Below, in pieces: positions 48,400 to 58,199 of a stretch of 64,000 nucleotides of DNA (positions are counted from its first letter, which is position 1; each line of letters starts with the position of its first letter). A program made the position numbers and the translations under genes. The stretch covers positions 5,368,573-5,432,572 of the forward strand of contig NW_006921532.1 in NCBI RefSeq assembly GCF_000340215.1, given 5' to 3'. The notes below the pieces were generated by a model. That model saw only the letters and a program-made list of their open reading frames with translations, was not told the origin of the DNA and searched no databases. This stretch comes from Pseudocercospora fijiensis CIRAD86 (taxonomy: Eukaryota; Ascomycota; Dothideomycetes; Mycosphaerellales; Mycosphaerellaceae).

Positions 48400-51300
48400 C
48401 GACCCTATAATCTACTAGGTTTAGTTGTTTAATAAAGCGGCCGTGCTTAATCTTATTAAGCGGCTTAGTAAAGCTATCGGCTATCTAATTATATATGCTA
48501 ACCTATTAGACTATAATAGAACTATTAGCAATCTTCTCTCGGATATAGTAGACTCGAGTATCTATATACTTCGTGCGGCTATTAATGCTAGTCGACTTAG
48601 TAATAGTAATAGCGGACTAATTGTCCTCGTAGAGCGTAACTAGAAGAATATAGCCCTTATAGCTAATTTCCTTTAATAAACGAGCTAAGGCAACTACTTC
48701 CTTAGCCTCTATAGTAAGTTAGATATACTTAGCTTTAGTTAACGATAGTATAACAAGCGTCTAGCGGCCGGACTTATATAATAGAGGTCCGCCTACGATA
48801 GTAAAGTAGAAGCCGCCTATAGAGCGACGAGTAACTAGATTATTAGCCTATAAGGCGTTACAGTAACTAGCGAATTTAAGGTCGTTAGCCTCGTTCTAAT
48901 TGCCTTAAAAGCGTATGCTACGGCTTAGAGTGCTAACTAGGTACTTAATTAGCTAAAGAAGCGCGGTATAATGCTCCTCGGTCGGGTTTGAAATAAATCG
49001 CGATAACAGGCTAGCAGTATAGCAAGCATCCGGCCGAGTAATTATTGCTAGCTAGAGGGCTTTACTAATACCCTCCTAATATTGAGTCTTAAAGGCAGCA
49101 CTAGCTATATAGCCTTTAGGTACACGCTAAATCGATATCTTAACGTATCGAGGCGCTATTAGAGTAGCTAGACCGACACGGCTACGCATACTATATTTCT
49201 TACTAAGCCTATTCAGATAGGCATCCTAAACGATATAGATAGTGCGCTAGTTACAGTTACGGATAATCCGCATGCCGAGATAGTAGTATAGGTTACTAAG
49301 TTCTCGTATATTAAATCGGTCCTTTAGCATCTAAGTAACGGCTTCTAGTACTAATAGGCTATAGGCGATAATAATTATATTATCGACGTAGATAACGATA
49401 ATCGAGCCGCTAATAACGTGTTTAAACATATATACGTTAGTTATTATTAGTACAAAGTCTAGGCTCTTTAAGTACTTCCGAAGCTCTTTATACTATAGCA
49501 TTAGTAACTGCTTTAGACTATATAGTGCCTTTAGTAATAGGCAAACTATGCCCTTGCTACTACGGTCCTTAAAACCGTATAGCTGTTTAACGTAGATCTT
49601 ATGCTTATCGCCGATAAGGGCATTAAGGAAGGCAGTTAGGATATTATACTGTTTAGCCTCTAGGTCGTAATAAGCAATTAAGCTAAACAGTGCTCGTAGC
49701 GTAGATAGCTTAGCGACAGCCGCATAGGTCTCGTTATAATCCTGTCCTTTAACCTATATAAAGCTACGGACGACCTAACGAGCCTTAAACCGGCTTAGAT
49801 TGCTATTAGCGTCTCGCTTAATAGTAAAGACCTATCGGCTACGGACAACCTTGCGACCTTTAGGCACCTCTAACCGAGACATATGCACCTATATATAGTT
49901 GTCGATTAGTAACTTATACTTAGCCTTATAGGCCTCCTTCTACTATAGCTAATATAGTAACTAAGTCGCCTCCTTATAGCTCTTCGGAATAGGAATAGTC
50001 TCCTTAGGCTTGTTAGACTATTTAGCAATGTAATAGGAAGCTATAAAACCCTTAATATAGGCTATTAGCATATTAGCTATTATACGTCGAGTTAACCGCT
50101 TAATACTACAATTAGCTAGATAGCTACGCAACAGGTTACGAGCCGACTTGTTACTCCGTATCTTACGCGTAGAACGATTACTAATAGCCTTAGGAGGTCG
50201 CTTAAACTTAGGTAACTAGCCTAGCTCGCCCTTCTTAGCGTTTAGATTATATGCTAGCTCTTTCTCGGCTAACTAAAAGCTATCTTTATTACTTGAAGTT
50301 AGTAGTTAAACTAGTTAAACGTCTAGAAGGTCGTTATCGATTAGCAACGGATTAGCGACCTTATCGGCCATTTCCTATGTAGGTCCTTGTTTAGGCTGTT
50401 CTTCTTGCTAAGCTAGAAGCCGCTAGACTATACTAGTAGCCTCGGCAGGCGACGGAGCCTCGTTGCTTATAGAATTGAACAAAGCCGGCATAATAGACTT
50501 AAGGGTAACAAACTCGTTCTTAGACAAGTCGTTAGTGTTAGTATATAGCTTTATGCTATCTAGAAGCAGGAGGTTACCCCCTAACTTAACAAACTAGACG
50601 TCCTTAGAAGCGATAACTTTGTGTTAATTAGGTAAGTAAATTATGTATTTTCTAGAGTCTATAGAGCCCTTAGTATAGCTAACTAGCTTGCTAACTAGGC
50701 CTCTACTGTCTATCTTCTTTCCGCGAGTTACACTGTAATCGTAGGCAACTATAGTATAGCTATAAGCTCGAAGGTACTATAGGTGTAGCTATATTCGTAA
50801 CTAATTGAGCTCCTTAGCTATAATAGTATATAGGCTTCCTCTATTAGCGGTTAGCGTAATATTAAGGACCTGTATAGCGGAGGCAACAGTATATAGCTAT
50901 AGAGACTTTAGAAGGTTAGCCTATAGTATTATCTTTCTCGCAGTCGTATATACGATGTAATTGCTAACCTTAGTAAGGCTATTCTAAGTTAAAGAATAAG
51001 GAGCTATAACCTATAGTATAATGCCCTAATTACGAGCCTAGCTTAATAGCTAATTTCCGCCGTATTTACCCCCTCTATCGAGGCGGTAGATTGGGATTAA
51101 GTAACTAGTCTATATACGGATATGTACACGATAGTCCTTAATAGCTACTGCAGCCCCTAACTTGAGCGTGCTAGCATATTCGTATCGATAGCCTAACTTA
51201 GCGCATATAAACAGTGTAAAATAGCGCTCCTGTAATAGACTAGGATTAGTAATAGTAACTACATCTATACAGATAATGTAATAGATCGTAGATAGTCGTA

Positions 51301-51990
51301 CGCGTAGCAGCCGATTGTATTCCTTGTGTAACATAGCTATACGACAGGCAATGTAGTTGCGGAAGTCCTTCTTAGCACTAGTAATAACAATCTGACCCTC
51401 AGATTCTATTCTTAGCAGCTTACGGTAATAAATATAGCTATATCGCAGATGCTATTCATCTATAGTGCCTATTAGTACCCCCTTCTTCGATAGAAGAGCA
51501 ACAACCTAACCCTTAGGACTAGAGGTAGGTATATACAAATAGGGGAGACCATTCTTTCGGTATGTCTAAGCAATAGTAACCTTAGAGCCGTTAATAACAG
51601 TAAATAGTATACGCTTATTATTCCGATAGAAACAGCCCTTATCGGCAAGCTTCTTAGTAGATAGGAGGTTAGCTACTAGACCTAGTATATATAGTATATT
51701 AGACAACTTTATATTGCTTATACTACGCTTATTAACAACCTCTGTCTAAGCTATACTAACTATTGTAGCGTACTTTGTGTTGCCTCTAAACCGGACAGGA
51801 ATGTAACAGCCTTCGTATTTAATAAGCAATAAAGGGTTATTAACTATATATATACTAGTACCTAAGTCGACAACCTAATTAGTAGTACGAGTGCTAGCCG
51901 TAAGAGCCGTAGAAACCTAGTCGCTAACAGTAACTATAGTAGCGCTTGCAGTAAAGGCGTAATTGTAGTTTAGGTCTAATAATACCCCCG
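48400..51990 (-). pseudogene. Copia pol (protease, integrase, RT, RNase H), RIP-inactivated
   Basis: The protease-like start near 51,880 is followed by the GAG-pre-integrase and integrase regions, with RLDRGGKYGG near 51,060. Reverse transcriptase has a TYNETYAAVAK-type start near 49,740, then YVKQLYGF and ALYSLKQ. The catalytic motif at 49379-49390 reads YVDN where YVDD is expected. RNase H ends near 48,400 after the TRRSIGGFYF and KAKYI blocks. Most stops are TAG at expected Gln or Trp codons. The order of domains and RT motifs fix the superfamily. Confidence 0.85.
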
Positions 51991-51999
51991 GGGTAGCAT

Positions 52000-53050
52000 T
52001 AGCCGCATACAGCCTCTAAGTACTATTTTAACTACCCTAACTAGACGGCTGCTGTTGCTGCTAAGCAGTTAACGCCTGTTATTGCTTCTTCTTAGCCTTC
52101 TGCTTCTCGCGACGAAGACGGTCTTCTTCCTTTAGGTAAGGGTATTTAGTATAGCACCGATCGGATAGGTAAGCGCCTTAGCAGTATAAGCACTTCTCGC
52201 GATTCTGACTATTCTAGCTATTTTTACTACGACTACGACTATTATTGCTATTTCCGCGGCTACTACGACCGCTACAGTTCGAGTTACCTCGACCGCTATT
52301 ATTGTTGCTATTGCTACCTTGCTATTATAGTTAGCGCTAAAGACTAAAGAAGCTATTATATTAGGCCTAGTTTAATTAAGCTATATTCTTATTAAGTAAC
52401 GCGCTAATAATGTTGTTAAGTGTGTTATCGTTAATAGTGTATTCGGAGGCGCGCATCTACTCTCGGCGTATCTATACGAAAGCCTCGTAGAATAGAGAGA
52501 TCTATATAATAAATATATAGATAGCCTAGTATTAGCTAATAGCTAATTTAGTATCCTTTAAGGCACTAAGCTTCTTCTTATACTTATTATAGAACTTCTT
52601 AATGTCCTTGCTATTATACCGAAGGGTAATATATTCCTAGTAGAGTATAAATTTAGTAGACCTACCTTTACTAGTATATTTCTTCTTAAGGAAGTCCTAT
52701 ACTTCCTAGGATATAGACAGACTAAGTAGTAACTATTAAATATTACTAACACAATTAGCGAAGATCTAGGTACGCGCCGTTTGATCTTTGGAGTCCTATT
52801 TATCTTAGCGGTCTTTAAACTCCTTAGAAGACTTACTAGAGGCCTTAGAAAGGGGTCGCTAGCGAGTGCCTTATATATAGCGCTAAACCGACATATCTTT
52901 AAGAGCGCCTTTAGTAGTATATAACTATAACAAGTAGTTCTCTTTGTTCTTTAGCTTAGGAATGTTGCTTATATAAGCGCTAGAGGTTATAGAGGGAGCT
53001 ATTATAGATAGCGACGGCGATAATATAGAAAGAGACTATAGACTTGTTTT
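52000..53050 (-). pseudogene. Copia gag, RIP-inactivated
   Basis: This minus-strand coding region lies upstream of pol. A zinc knuckle at 52154-52192 has the pattern C-x2-C-x3-(Tyr for His)-x4-C. Before it (52,220-52,330) is an Asn/Arg/Ser/Gly-rich low-complexity stretch. An open segment at 52558-52752 has no specific motif. Confidence 0.7.
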
Positions 53051-53269
53051 AAGAGGTCGCCGATAGGCGCGCCTATATTATATAGCAGATAGCTAACACT
53101 ATTGTTATATAACCGACTCGAGTTAGGACTAGTACCTGCTAGAATACTCGAGGGTAGTAGCAGCGACGATAATAGTATCGGCGTAATTTTTAGTAACGAG
53201 CGCTAGCTACGTAGCTATTAGAGTAACTATTAGAATACGTAGTAAACGTGTTATGTGCGTTAGAAACGC

Positions 53270-53284
53270 AGGGGGCTTATAACC
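53270..53284 (-). other. primer-binding-like site of the Copia element
   Basis: The minus strand reads GGTTATAAGCCCCC directly after the 5' LTR, whose last base is T, giving TGG at the junction. TGG is the usual start of tRNA-primed sites. The specific tRNA is not established. Confidence 0.5.
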
Positions 53285-53410
53285 ACTTAATGTAACTGAT
53301 GTATTTAGAAGAAGGACTATCTACGGAAAGTCTAAAGATGAAGTGCAGCAGTTGCAGCCTCAGGCATCAGGCACGTGATGGACCCTGACACCTGGACACA
53401 CACTCCAAGT
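53285..53410 (-). repeat. 5' LTR of the Copia element (126 bp)
   Basis: This is the partner of 48085-48210. Its RIP-type changes (TTGATG to TTAATG, TTCAG to TTTAG, TCCAAAG to TCTAAAG) lie in the half facing the element. The outer half keeps CA-rich sequence such as GGACACACACT. Confidence 0.9.
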
Positions 53411-54367
53411 ACTAGAGCCTGGACTCTGCAGGAGATCAGCCTCGCAACCTCTGCCAACATCTTCTGTGGCTCTCGGGTGGTCGACTTTCAGTCCTACTAC
53501 AATTTCCGTGAGAGAGTTGAGACGGATGTCCAATCCAAGGCGTTTGCAGTGGTCGACAAGACCGCAGTAGGTTTCTTGGCCGATGCTGTCAAAGGTGGCC
53601 GGCGTTTCAACGCCGACATCGCGGAAGAACGCTATCAGACTGGATTGATTATCGAAGGATCTGGAATAGGCTTTCTTGAGCTGATGCGGAGGACAAGGCT
53701 GTGGCATAATTGTCTAGCCCCCAGAGACAAGCTTTACTCGCGGCTTGCGCTTGCCCACGATGCGAGGACGCTAGTCCCTAGTGTTGACTACAAGTCTACC
53801 ACAGAGTCTGTATTCAAAAGCTTTGCAGCAAGATGCATTTTTTCGACCGGGACTTTGGAGGTCATTACCTTCGCGAACAAAACCAAGATGACTCTACCGA
53901 CATGGGTGCCAGATTGGTCTTCACCCTCCAAGGATTGGCAGTCCCGGAAAACAGCGTTGGTCGAAGCCATACAGACCCTTCCCTGGACCGACAACCCTGA
54001 ATTGAGAGTCTCAGCGGATGATACGACGCTTACAGTCCGAGGTATGGTTCTAGAAACGATTACTGCCAGCTATGCCGCAGTCCTGAGATATTACATCACA
54101 TACTTCTCGCCCTATCACGTCCCGCGAGACGCATACTCTTGGTCTGAGATCCCTCGTAAAGGCGACCATATCTGCGCACTTCAAGGCTGCAATAGCCTCG
54201 TATTCTCGCGAAAGGTCCAGACACACTACATAATTGTTGGCAGATTCGTTGCTTGGCAGGAGATGTTGGAGCGTGGTCTCTTTCCGGAATCAAGAATCAG
54301 TCAAGTCTGCTCACATGCGTCACCTCAACTCCTCCCCGGCGAAGAGTTGGTTTTCGAAATACGATGA

Positions 54368-54712
54368 TATCCCCCACAATTTCACGCCATCAACAGCTAT
54401 TATCTCGTTAGGCCTGCTTCCCAGGCTGGCGTTACCCTTACTGAGTTGGATTGCGAATGGATTTCTCCGTTAGAATCCTCATTCACTCCGTATTACGAAT
54501 GCTCAAAATGTGGCTATCGGATTGCAAGTCGACATTGTGGCGAATACCACTTTGAGCGGTTCCGGATCGGAACAGTAGCTGGTCTCAGTCCTGGTGAATA
54601 ATAAACTTTCGACTAGCGTCACATCTGGTTCACAAGCAAACAAGATATCTACTCCTATTCTGACTTGATGACTGCTACTCTTCTGTAACTGTCGTTCTTG
54701 CGCGACTCGATC
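54368..54712. other. intergenic region
   Basis: This is 3' flank of the HET gene and 5' flank of the methyltransferase gene. No further coding region or clear regulatory motif is seen. Confidence 0.6.
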
Positions 54713-55668
54713 ATGGCCTCCGCAAACTCGCAAGCCGATTCCTATACCTTCGAGCAGACAGTGAAGAAGGAAGATGCACCGCATTGGCAGAGCAACGTCG
54801 ATAAAGTGCTGCAACAACACACTCGGCAAATGCTTGAAACTTATTCCGGAATAGCCCCGAGCGACGTACTCGCTCATATCAAGCATGCTGTATGCAGCGG
54901 ACTTCGTGTTGCCCTGTCATTAGACCAATGCTGACACGATCATCACAGCAACAGCGTGCATGGGCTATTGCTCCTTTCGCATCAGTCGGTGCCTTGACTT
55001 GGCTCAATTCATACTTGCGGCTGCATATCTCCTACGACACAGTGCTCGATCGTGTCAGATCTGGTGCCTCTATTCTGGATTGCGGTTGCATGATTGCACC
55101 TGATCTCCGCGAACTAGCATACGCTGGTGCACCCTCAGTCAAGATGTACGGCTTCGACATCCAGCCTGGATTTTTCGAAATTGGCTATGACTTTTACAAG
55201 GATTTGGACAACTTCGAGGGCCATTTCTTCCCGGCGGACGTACTGAAAGATTTCTCCGAGTCTCAGCTTGCATCTCTGACAAGACGAATCGACATTATCT
55301 GGTGCGCGAAGTTCATCCACCTCTTCGATCGGGCCAACCAGCCAATCATGGCCGCGAAATTAGTCTCACTTCTGAAGCCTCGACCAGGAAGTATGTTCTT
55401 GGGCTCACAGAATGGGTATCCTGGCGGGCACGATATCTTGATCAAAGAAGGCAACCAGAGGATCCTACCGCAGAGTGATAGAATCTTTCTTGGGGACGCA
55501 GAGCATATCAAAGAGATTTGGGCTGAAGTCGGAGAGAAGACCAACACGAAATGGAAAGTTGAGAGTAGACTACTGGACCTGAGGACTATTGGACTGCACG
55601 ACGATGATGGAAGCCCGTATAAAAAGTTCACTGGTTACAATCTGCAGTGGACAGCGACAATGTGCTAG
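54713..55668 (+). CDS. class I SAM-dependent methyltransferase, 298 aa
   Basis: Exons are 54713-54889 and 54949-55668 with a 59-bp intron (GTATGC...TCACAG, branch GCTGAC) in phase 0. The SAM motif I is ILDCGCMIAPDL (residues 101-112), followed by the acidic-strand motif MYGFDIQP (125-132). A later strand reads DIIWCAKFIHLFD. This pattern, LDxGCxxxxDLRxLAxxGAP...GxDIxPxFxxxGYDFxxD, belongs to a fungal methyltransferase group often found beside secondary-metabolism genes. No polyketide or peptide synthase is in this window. Substrate is unknown. Confidence 0.82.
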
Positions 55669-56299
55669 CGTCTTCGTGAGAGAGATGTTCTCAAATCGCT
55701 CTTACCATTCAAATGTATGGTAAGACTGACGCTTAGGCAGAACTTCGCCCGATCTCTTCTCATTCCTCTCTTACACATTAGTATGCTTCGTCTGGCTCTT
55801 CTTCGCAATCGGCTTTCCCCTTCTCGGCTTGACGACCCTCATTGTTATCGTGGCTTTCCTTGCATTGCGAGCTATTGTCAAACGAAGTCTACGACAACTG
55901 TTCATCCGGAAGAGAATAGAAGTGAAGCCCGCACGCCAATGCCGATTGGAGGCGCTCAGCATTATCGAGAGACTCGAATGTCTTCCGTTTTTGAACAAAA
56001 TGGCCACTCGCCAACATAGGGACCAAACTGATCCTTGACACTGCTGAACAAGCTTGATGACAGAAAATCAGAAACTACCCAGTTGTCTTGAAAAACACGC
56101 TTGAAACATTTACAATAAGTTGGAAACCCGGACGTAGCCTCAAGATCTGCGCCAGTTTGGCATCGGTCTTTTGTCGGATCGTGATCCATATTACATCAGA
56201 GTGTGGAGGATCGCTGCAAAATGTGCTCTAGGGCTATGCCTCTAATCGAACCTCAAGACGTGAGAATCATACCGTCTTTATTACGAGTACATTCCCAAG
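55669..56299. other. intergenic region with a possible small membrane ORF
   Basis: A plus-strand frame (about 55748-56038) encodes two hydrophobic runs (LVCFVWLFFAIGFPLLGL and TLIVIVAFLALRAIV) and then a basic tail. It has no ATG in frame, and an upstream stop precludes a simple start, so it would need an upstream exon that I could not find. The rest shows no gene. Confidence 0.3.
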
Positions 56300-57304
56300 A
56301 TGTCGCTATTATTCGACAATTCCACCTCATCCGAAGGCACCCCATCTCCAGCCGACAGACCATTCACACTCCAAGACATACCAGGAAAAGGCAAAGGCCT
56401 AATCTCAACCTGTCAATTATCCCCAGGCGAATGCATAATCTCAGAAACACCACTCTTCACAACCGCCACCCTCACAAATGCAAACACAATCGAACAAGAC
56501 CTCCGCTCAATCATAAAATCCCTCCCCAAAGACTCCCAGCGAGCTTTCCTCAGCCTCCACAACAACTTCCCAGGCTCTCCAACCCCATTTTCCAACATCG
56601 TTCGCAGCAACGGCTACCCTCTCGGACCTTCCAGCTCCATCGGTGGAATCTTCCCACTAGTCTCAAGATTAAACCACTCTTGTCTCCCAAACGCCCAACA
56701 CGCGTACAACGAAAGACTCGGAAAAATGCTCGTCCACATCATCCGTCCCATCCTCCCAAACGAAGAAATCACCTTATCCTACATCCCAGGCGGCCCCTCC
56801 CCTCAACGCCAAACCGAACTAAAATCCAATTTCCTTTTCACATGTACCTGTACCCTCTGCTCCCTCCCACCCTCAGAGAAACAGAAAAGTGACCAACGTC
56901 TCACCCGAGCCGCAACTTTGGACCAAATCATCGGCTCTCCGAAATTGGTCTATACTTCTCCTCAAGAATCTCTCACTTCTGCTCATCAACTTTACAGAAT
57001 TTACATCGAAGAAGGGATATCTGATCTCCGTCTTCCGAGGTTATTCTACGACGCTTTCCAAATCGTCGCTATGCACGGAGATTTTGCGCGAGCGAGGGAA
57101 TTTGCGAGGTTGGCGAGGGAGGCGAGGAAGATTTGTGAGGGTGGGGAGAGTGAAGAGGTTCAGAGGTTGGGAGGGTTGATGCGGGATCCGAGAAAATTTG
57201 AGAATTGGGCGGCGGCGGGAACGAGGTGGAAGACTACTGGGGGTGAGGATCGTGTGTCGAGTCGGGATGGGGAGGAGTTTGAGAAGTGGTTGTGGAGGCA
57301 GTGA
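56300..57304 (+). CDS. SET-domain protein (putative lysine methyltransferase), 334 aa
   Basis: The gene has no intron. Residues 27-34 (IPGKGKGL) form the SET-N cofactor motif, RLNHSCLPN (123-131) is the core NHSC motif, and EEITLSY (155-161) holds the catalytic-type Tyr161. CTCTLC (182-187) is a post-SET Cys cluster. The layout resembles the SMYD/SET5-like group of fungal SET proteins, which methylate histones or other proteins. There is no clear MYND finger. The C-terminal helical region (250-334) is rich in Arg and Glu. Codon use changes from C-rich in the first half to G-rich in the last third. Confidence 0.82.
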   Translation: MSLLFDNSTSSEGTPSPADRPFTLQDIPGKGKGLISTCQLSPGECIISETPLFTTATLTNANTIEQDLRSIIKSLPKDSQRAFLSLHNNFPGSPTPFSNIVRSNGYPLGPSSSIGGIFPLVSRLNHSCLPNAQHAYNERLGKMLVHIIRPILPNEEITLSYIPGGPSPQRQTELKSNFLFTCTCTLCSLPPSEKQKSDQRLTRAATLDQIIGSPKLVYTSPQESLTSAHQLYRIYIEEGISDLRLPRLFYDAFQIVAMHGDFARAREFARLAREARKICEGGESEEVQRLGGLMRDPRKFENWAAAGTRWKTTGGEDRVSSRDGEEFEKWLWRQ

Positions 57305-57545
57305 GGAAGGACGAAGATGAAGGCGATGGAGAAAGTGCGGTGTGGGTTACGGATTTCGTGGTTGTCGATCTTGATTACTTTTCTGTCCTTGCGATGCCTC
57401 GAACATGTTGGTGACCAGGTGACGAAGCCATGTTTTGTACGATGGACGTTCTCAGGCGTTCGACCGAATACATGTACTTATTGAAAACAGAACATGTGCC
57501 AACGAGCAATGAGTAAGCCATTTCCAATCCTCTACCTACCTCCCT
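57305..57545. other. short intergenic region
   Basis: This is 3' flanking sequence between convergent genes. Nothing further is supported. Confidence 0.5.
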
Positions 57546-58181
57546 TCACCTCCTCCTCCAAACAACCATCCTCCCACCCCTACTCTGATCCCTCATAATC
57601 CCAATCTCTTCCATCGACAAAATCTCAATCTTCCCTTCCCCCCGCAACCTCTCGATTTCGTTCTTATACCCCAAACTCTCAAAAATCTCCTCATAGATCG
57701 TAGCAATCACTAATCCCTGCCCTCCCCCTCTAACCACTCTGCAAAACTCACCTAGACATCCAGGTCCAACATGTCCTTTCGTCAAAGTGCCCACACAAAG
57801 CAAAAAATCATACTTCCTATCCTTAACCCCTTCAATTTTTTCATTCAAATCTATAGTCTAAAGATCTCGATACAAATCTTTCGTCCTCGCAATATCTAAC
57901 ATTCCCTAAGTGAGATCTATACCGTCTATCTTCTATTCTTCCTTCCCCTTCGCTTTAGCTAATTCTTCTCCGACGAGACTAGTTCTATATCCTATATCTA
58001 GAATTTGCACTACATTTTCAAGTTTTAGAGGCTAGAATTTTAGTGCTATTTAAACTGCGGCTTAGGGAGAAGCGTAATTATGTTTCGCTAGGTCTTTAAC
58101 GTAGTCTTTAGCCTATTCGTTATAGAGGTTGCGGGCTAAGGAGACGTCTAAGTTTAAAGCGTAGGCGCGTTAGAGATACAT
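57546..58181 (-). pseudogene. SAM-dependent methyltransferase gene with a RIP-destroyed 5' half
   Basis: The minus-strand frame begins near 58181 and ends at 57546. The last 100 codons (57848-57546) are clean and read YDFLLCVGTLTKGHVGPG and LVIATIYEEIFESLGY, the C-terminal half of a class I methyltransferase of the Williams-Beuren-related type. Upstream of about 57,850 the same frame is peppered with TAG where Gln is expected (for example KEE*KI, DLT*GML). The SAM motif DIGCGTGLVG has become DIGYRTSLVG: three TG to TA changes destroy the Cys and two Gly. The mutation boundary lies inside the gene, which suggests RIP spread from the repeat on its right. The gene is therefore recently dead, or truncated in effect. 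Confidence 0.82.
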
Positions 58182-58199
58182 ATTGTATTAGTCTAAGGT

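Larger units (their letters stand above)
48085..53410 (-). mobile_element. Ty1/Copia retrotransposon inside the HET gene
   Basis: Direct repeats of 126 bp at both ends are flanked by the 5-bp duplication ACTAG (48080-48084 and 53411-53415). Coding strand is minus. From the right: 5' LTR, primer-binding-like GGTTATAAGCCCCC, Gag with zinc knuckle, protease, integrase, reverse transcriptase, RNase H, a GAGGGGG polypurine tract, 3' LTR. Integrase before reverse transcriptase is the Copia order. Total length is 5,326 bp. Internal coding DNA is RIP-mutated and inactive, while the outer halves of both LTRs are not mutated. Confidence 0.93.
47423..54367 (+). pseudogene. HET-domain (heterokaryon incompatibility) gene split by a Copia element
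   Basis: Exon 1 is 47423-47773 and a 48-bp intron follows (GTAAGA...TCATAG). Exon 2 is 47822-48084, then the Copia element, then 53416-54367. Dropping the element and one copy of its ACTAG duplication joins the two parts inside Arg codon 205 and leaves one open frame of 521 residues. HET-domain landmarks are YATISYTW (70-77), the VWIDAICINQ block (123-132) and, across the join, YWTR/AWTLQEI. Downstream a PRDKLYSRLALA block is typical of the family. HET proteins trigger cell death after fusion of genetically different hyphae. As it stands, translation from 47423 runs into the LTR and stops at 48161-48163, giving about 230 residues that lack the C-terminal part. Host exons on both sides are free of RIP. 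Confidence 0.9.

Noticed and set aside
48085..53410. A 126-bp direct repeat read as an abnormally long target-site duplication of host sequence
   Set aside because: A true 5-bp duplication (ACTAG) lies outside both repeats and the HET frame closes without them, so the repeats are LTRs.
53375..53415. Start of the downstream HET part at a GTG/ATG near 53375
   Set aside because: Those codons are inside the Copia LTR; the host exon resumes at 53416.
55962..56189. 75-codon minus-strand ORF between the methyltransferase and SET genes
   Set aside because: There is no domain, signal peptide or splice support, and it overlaps other spurious frames.
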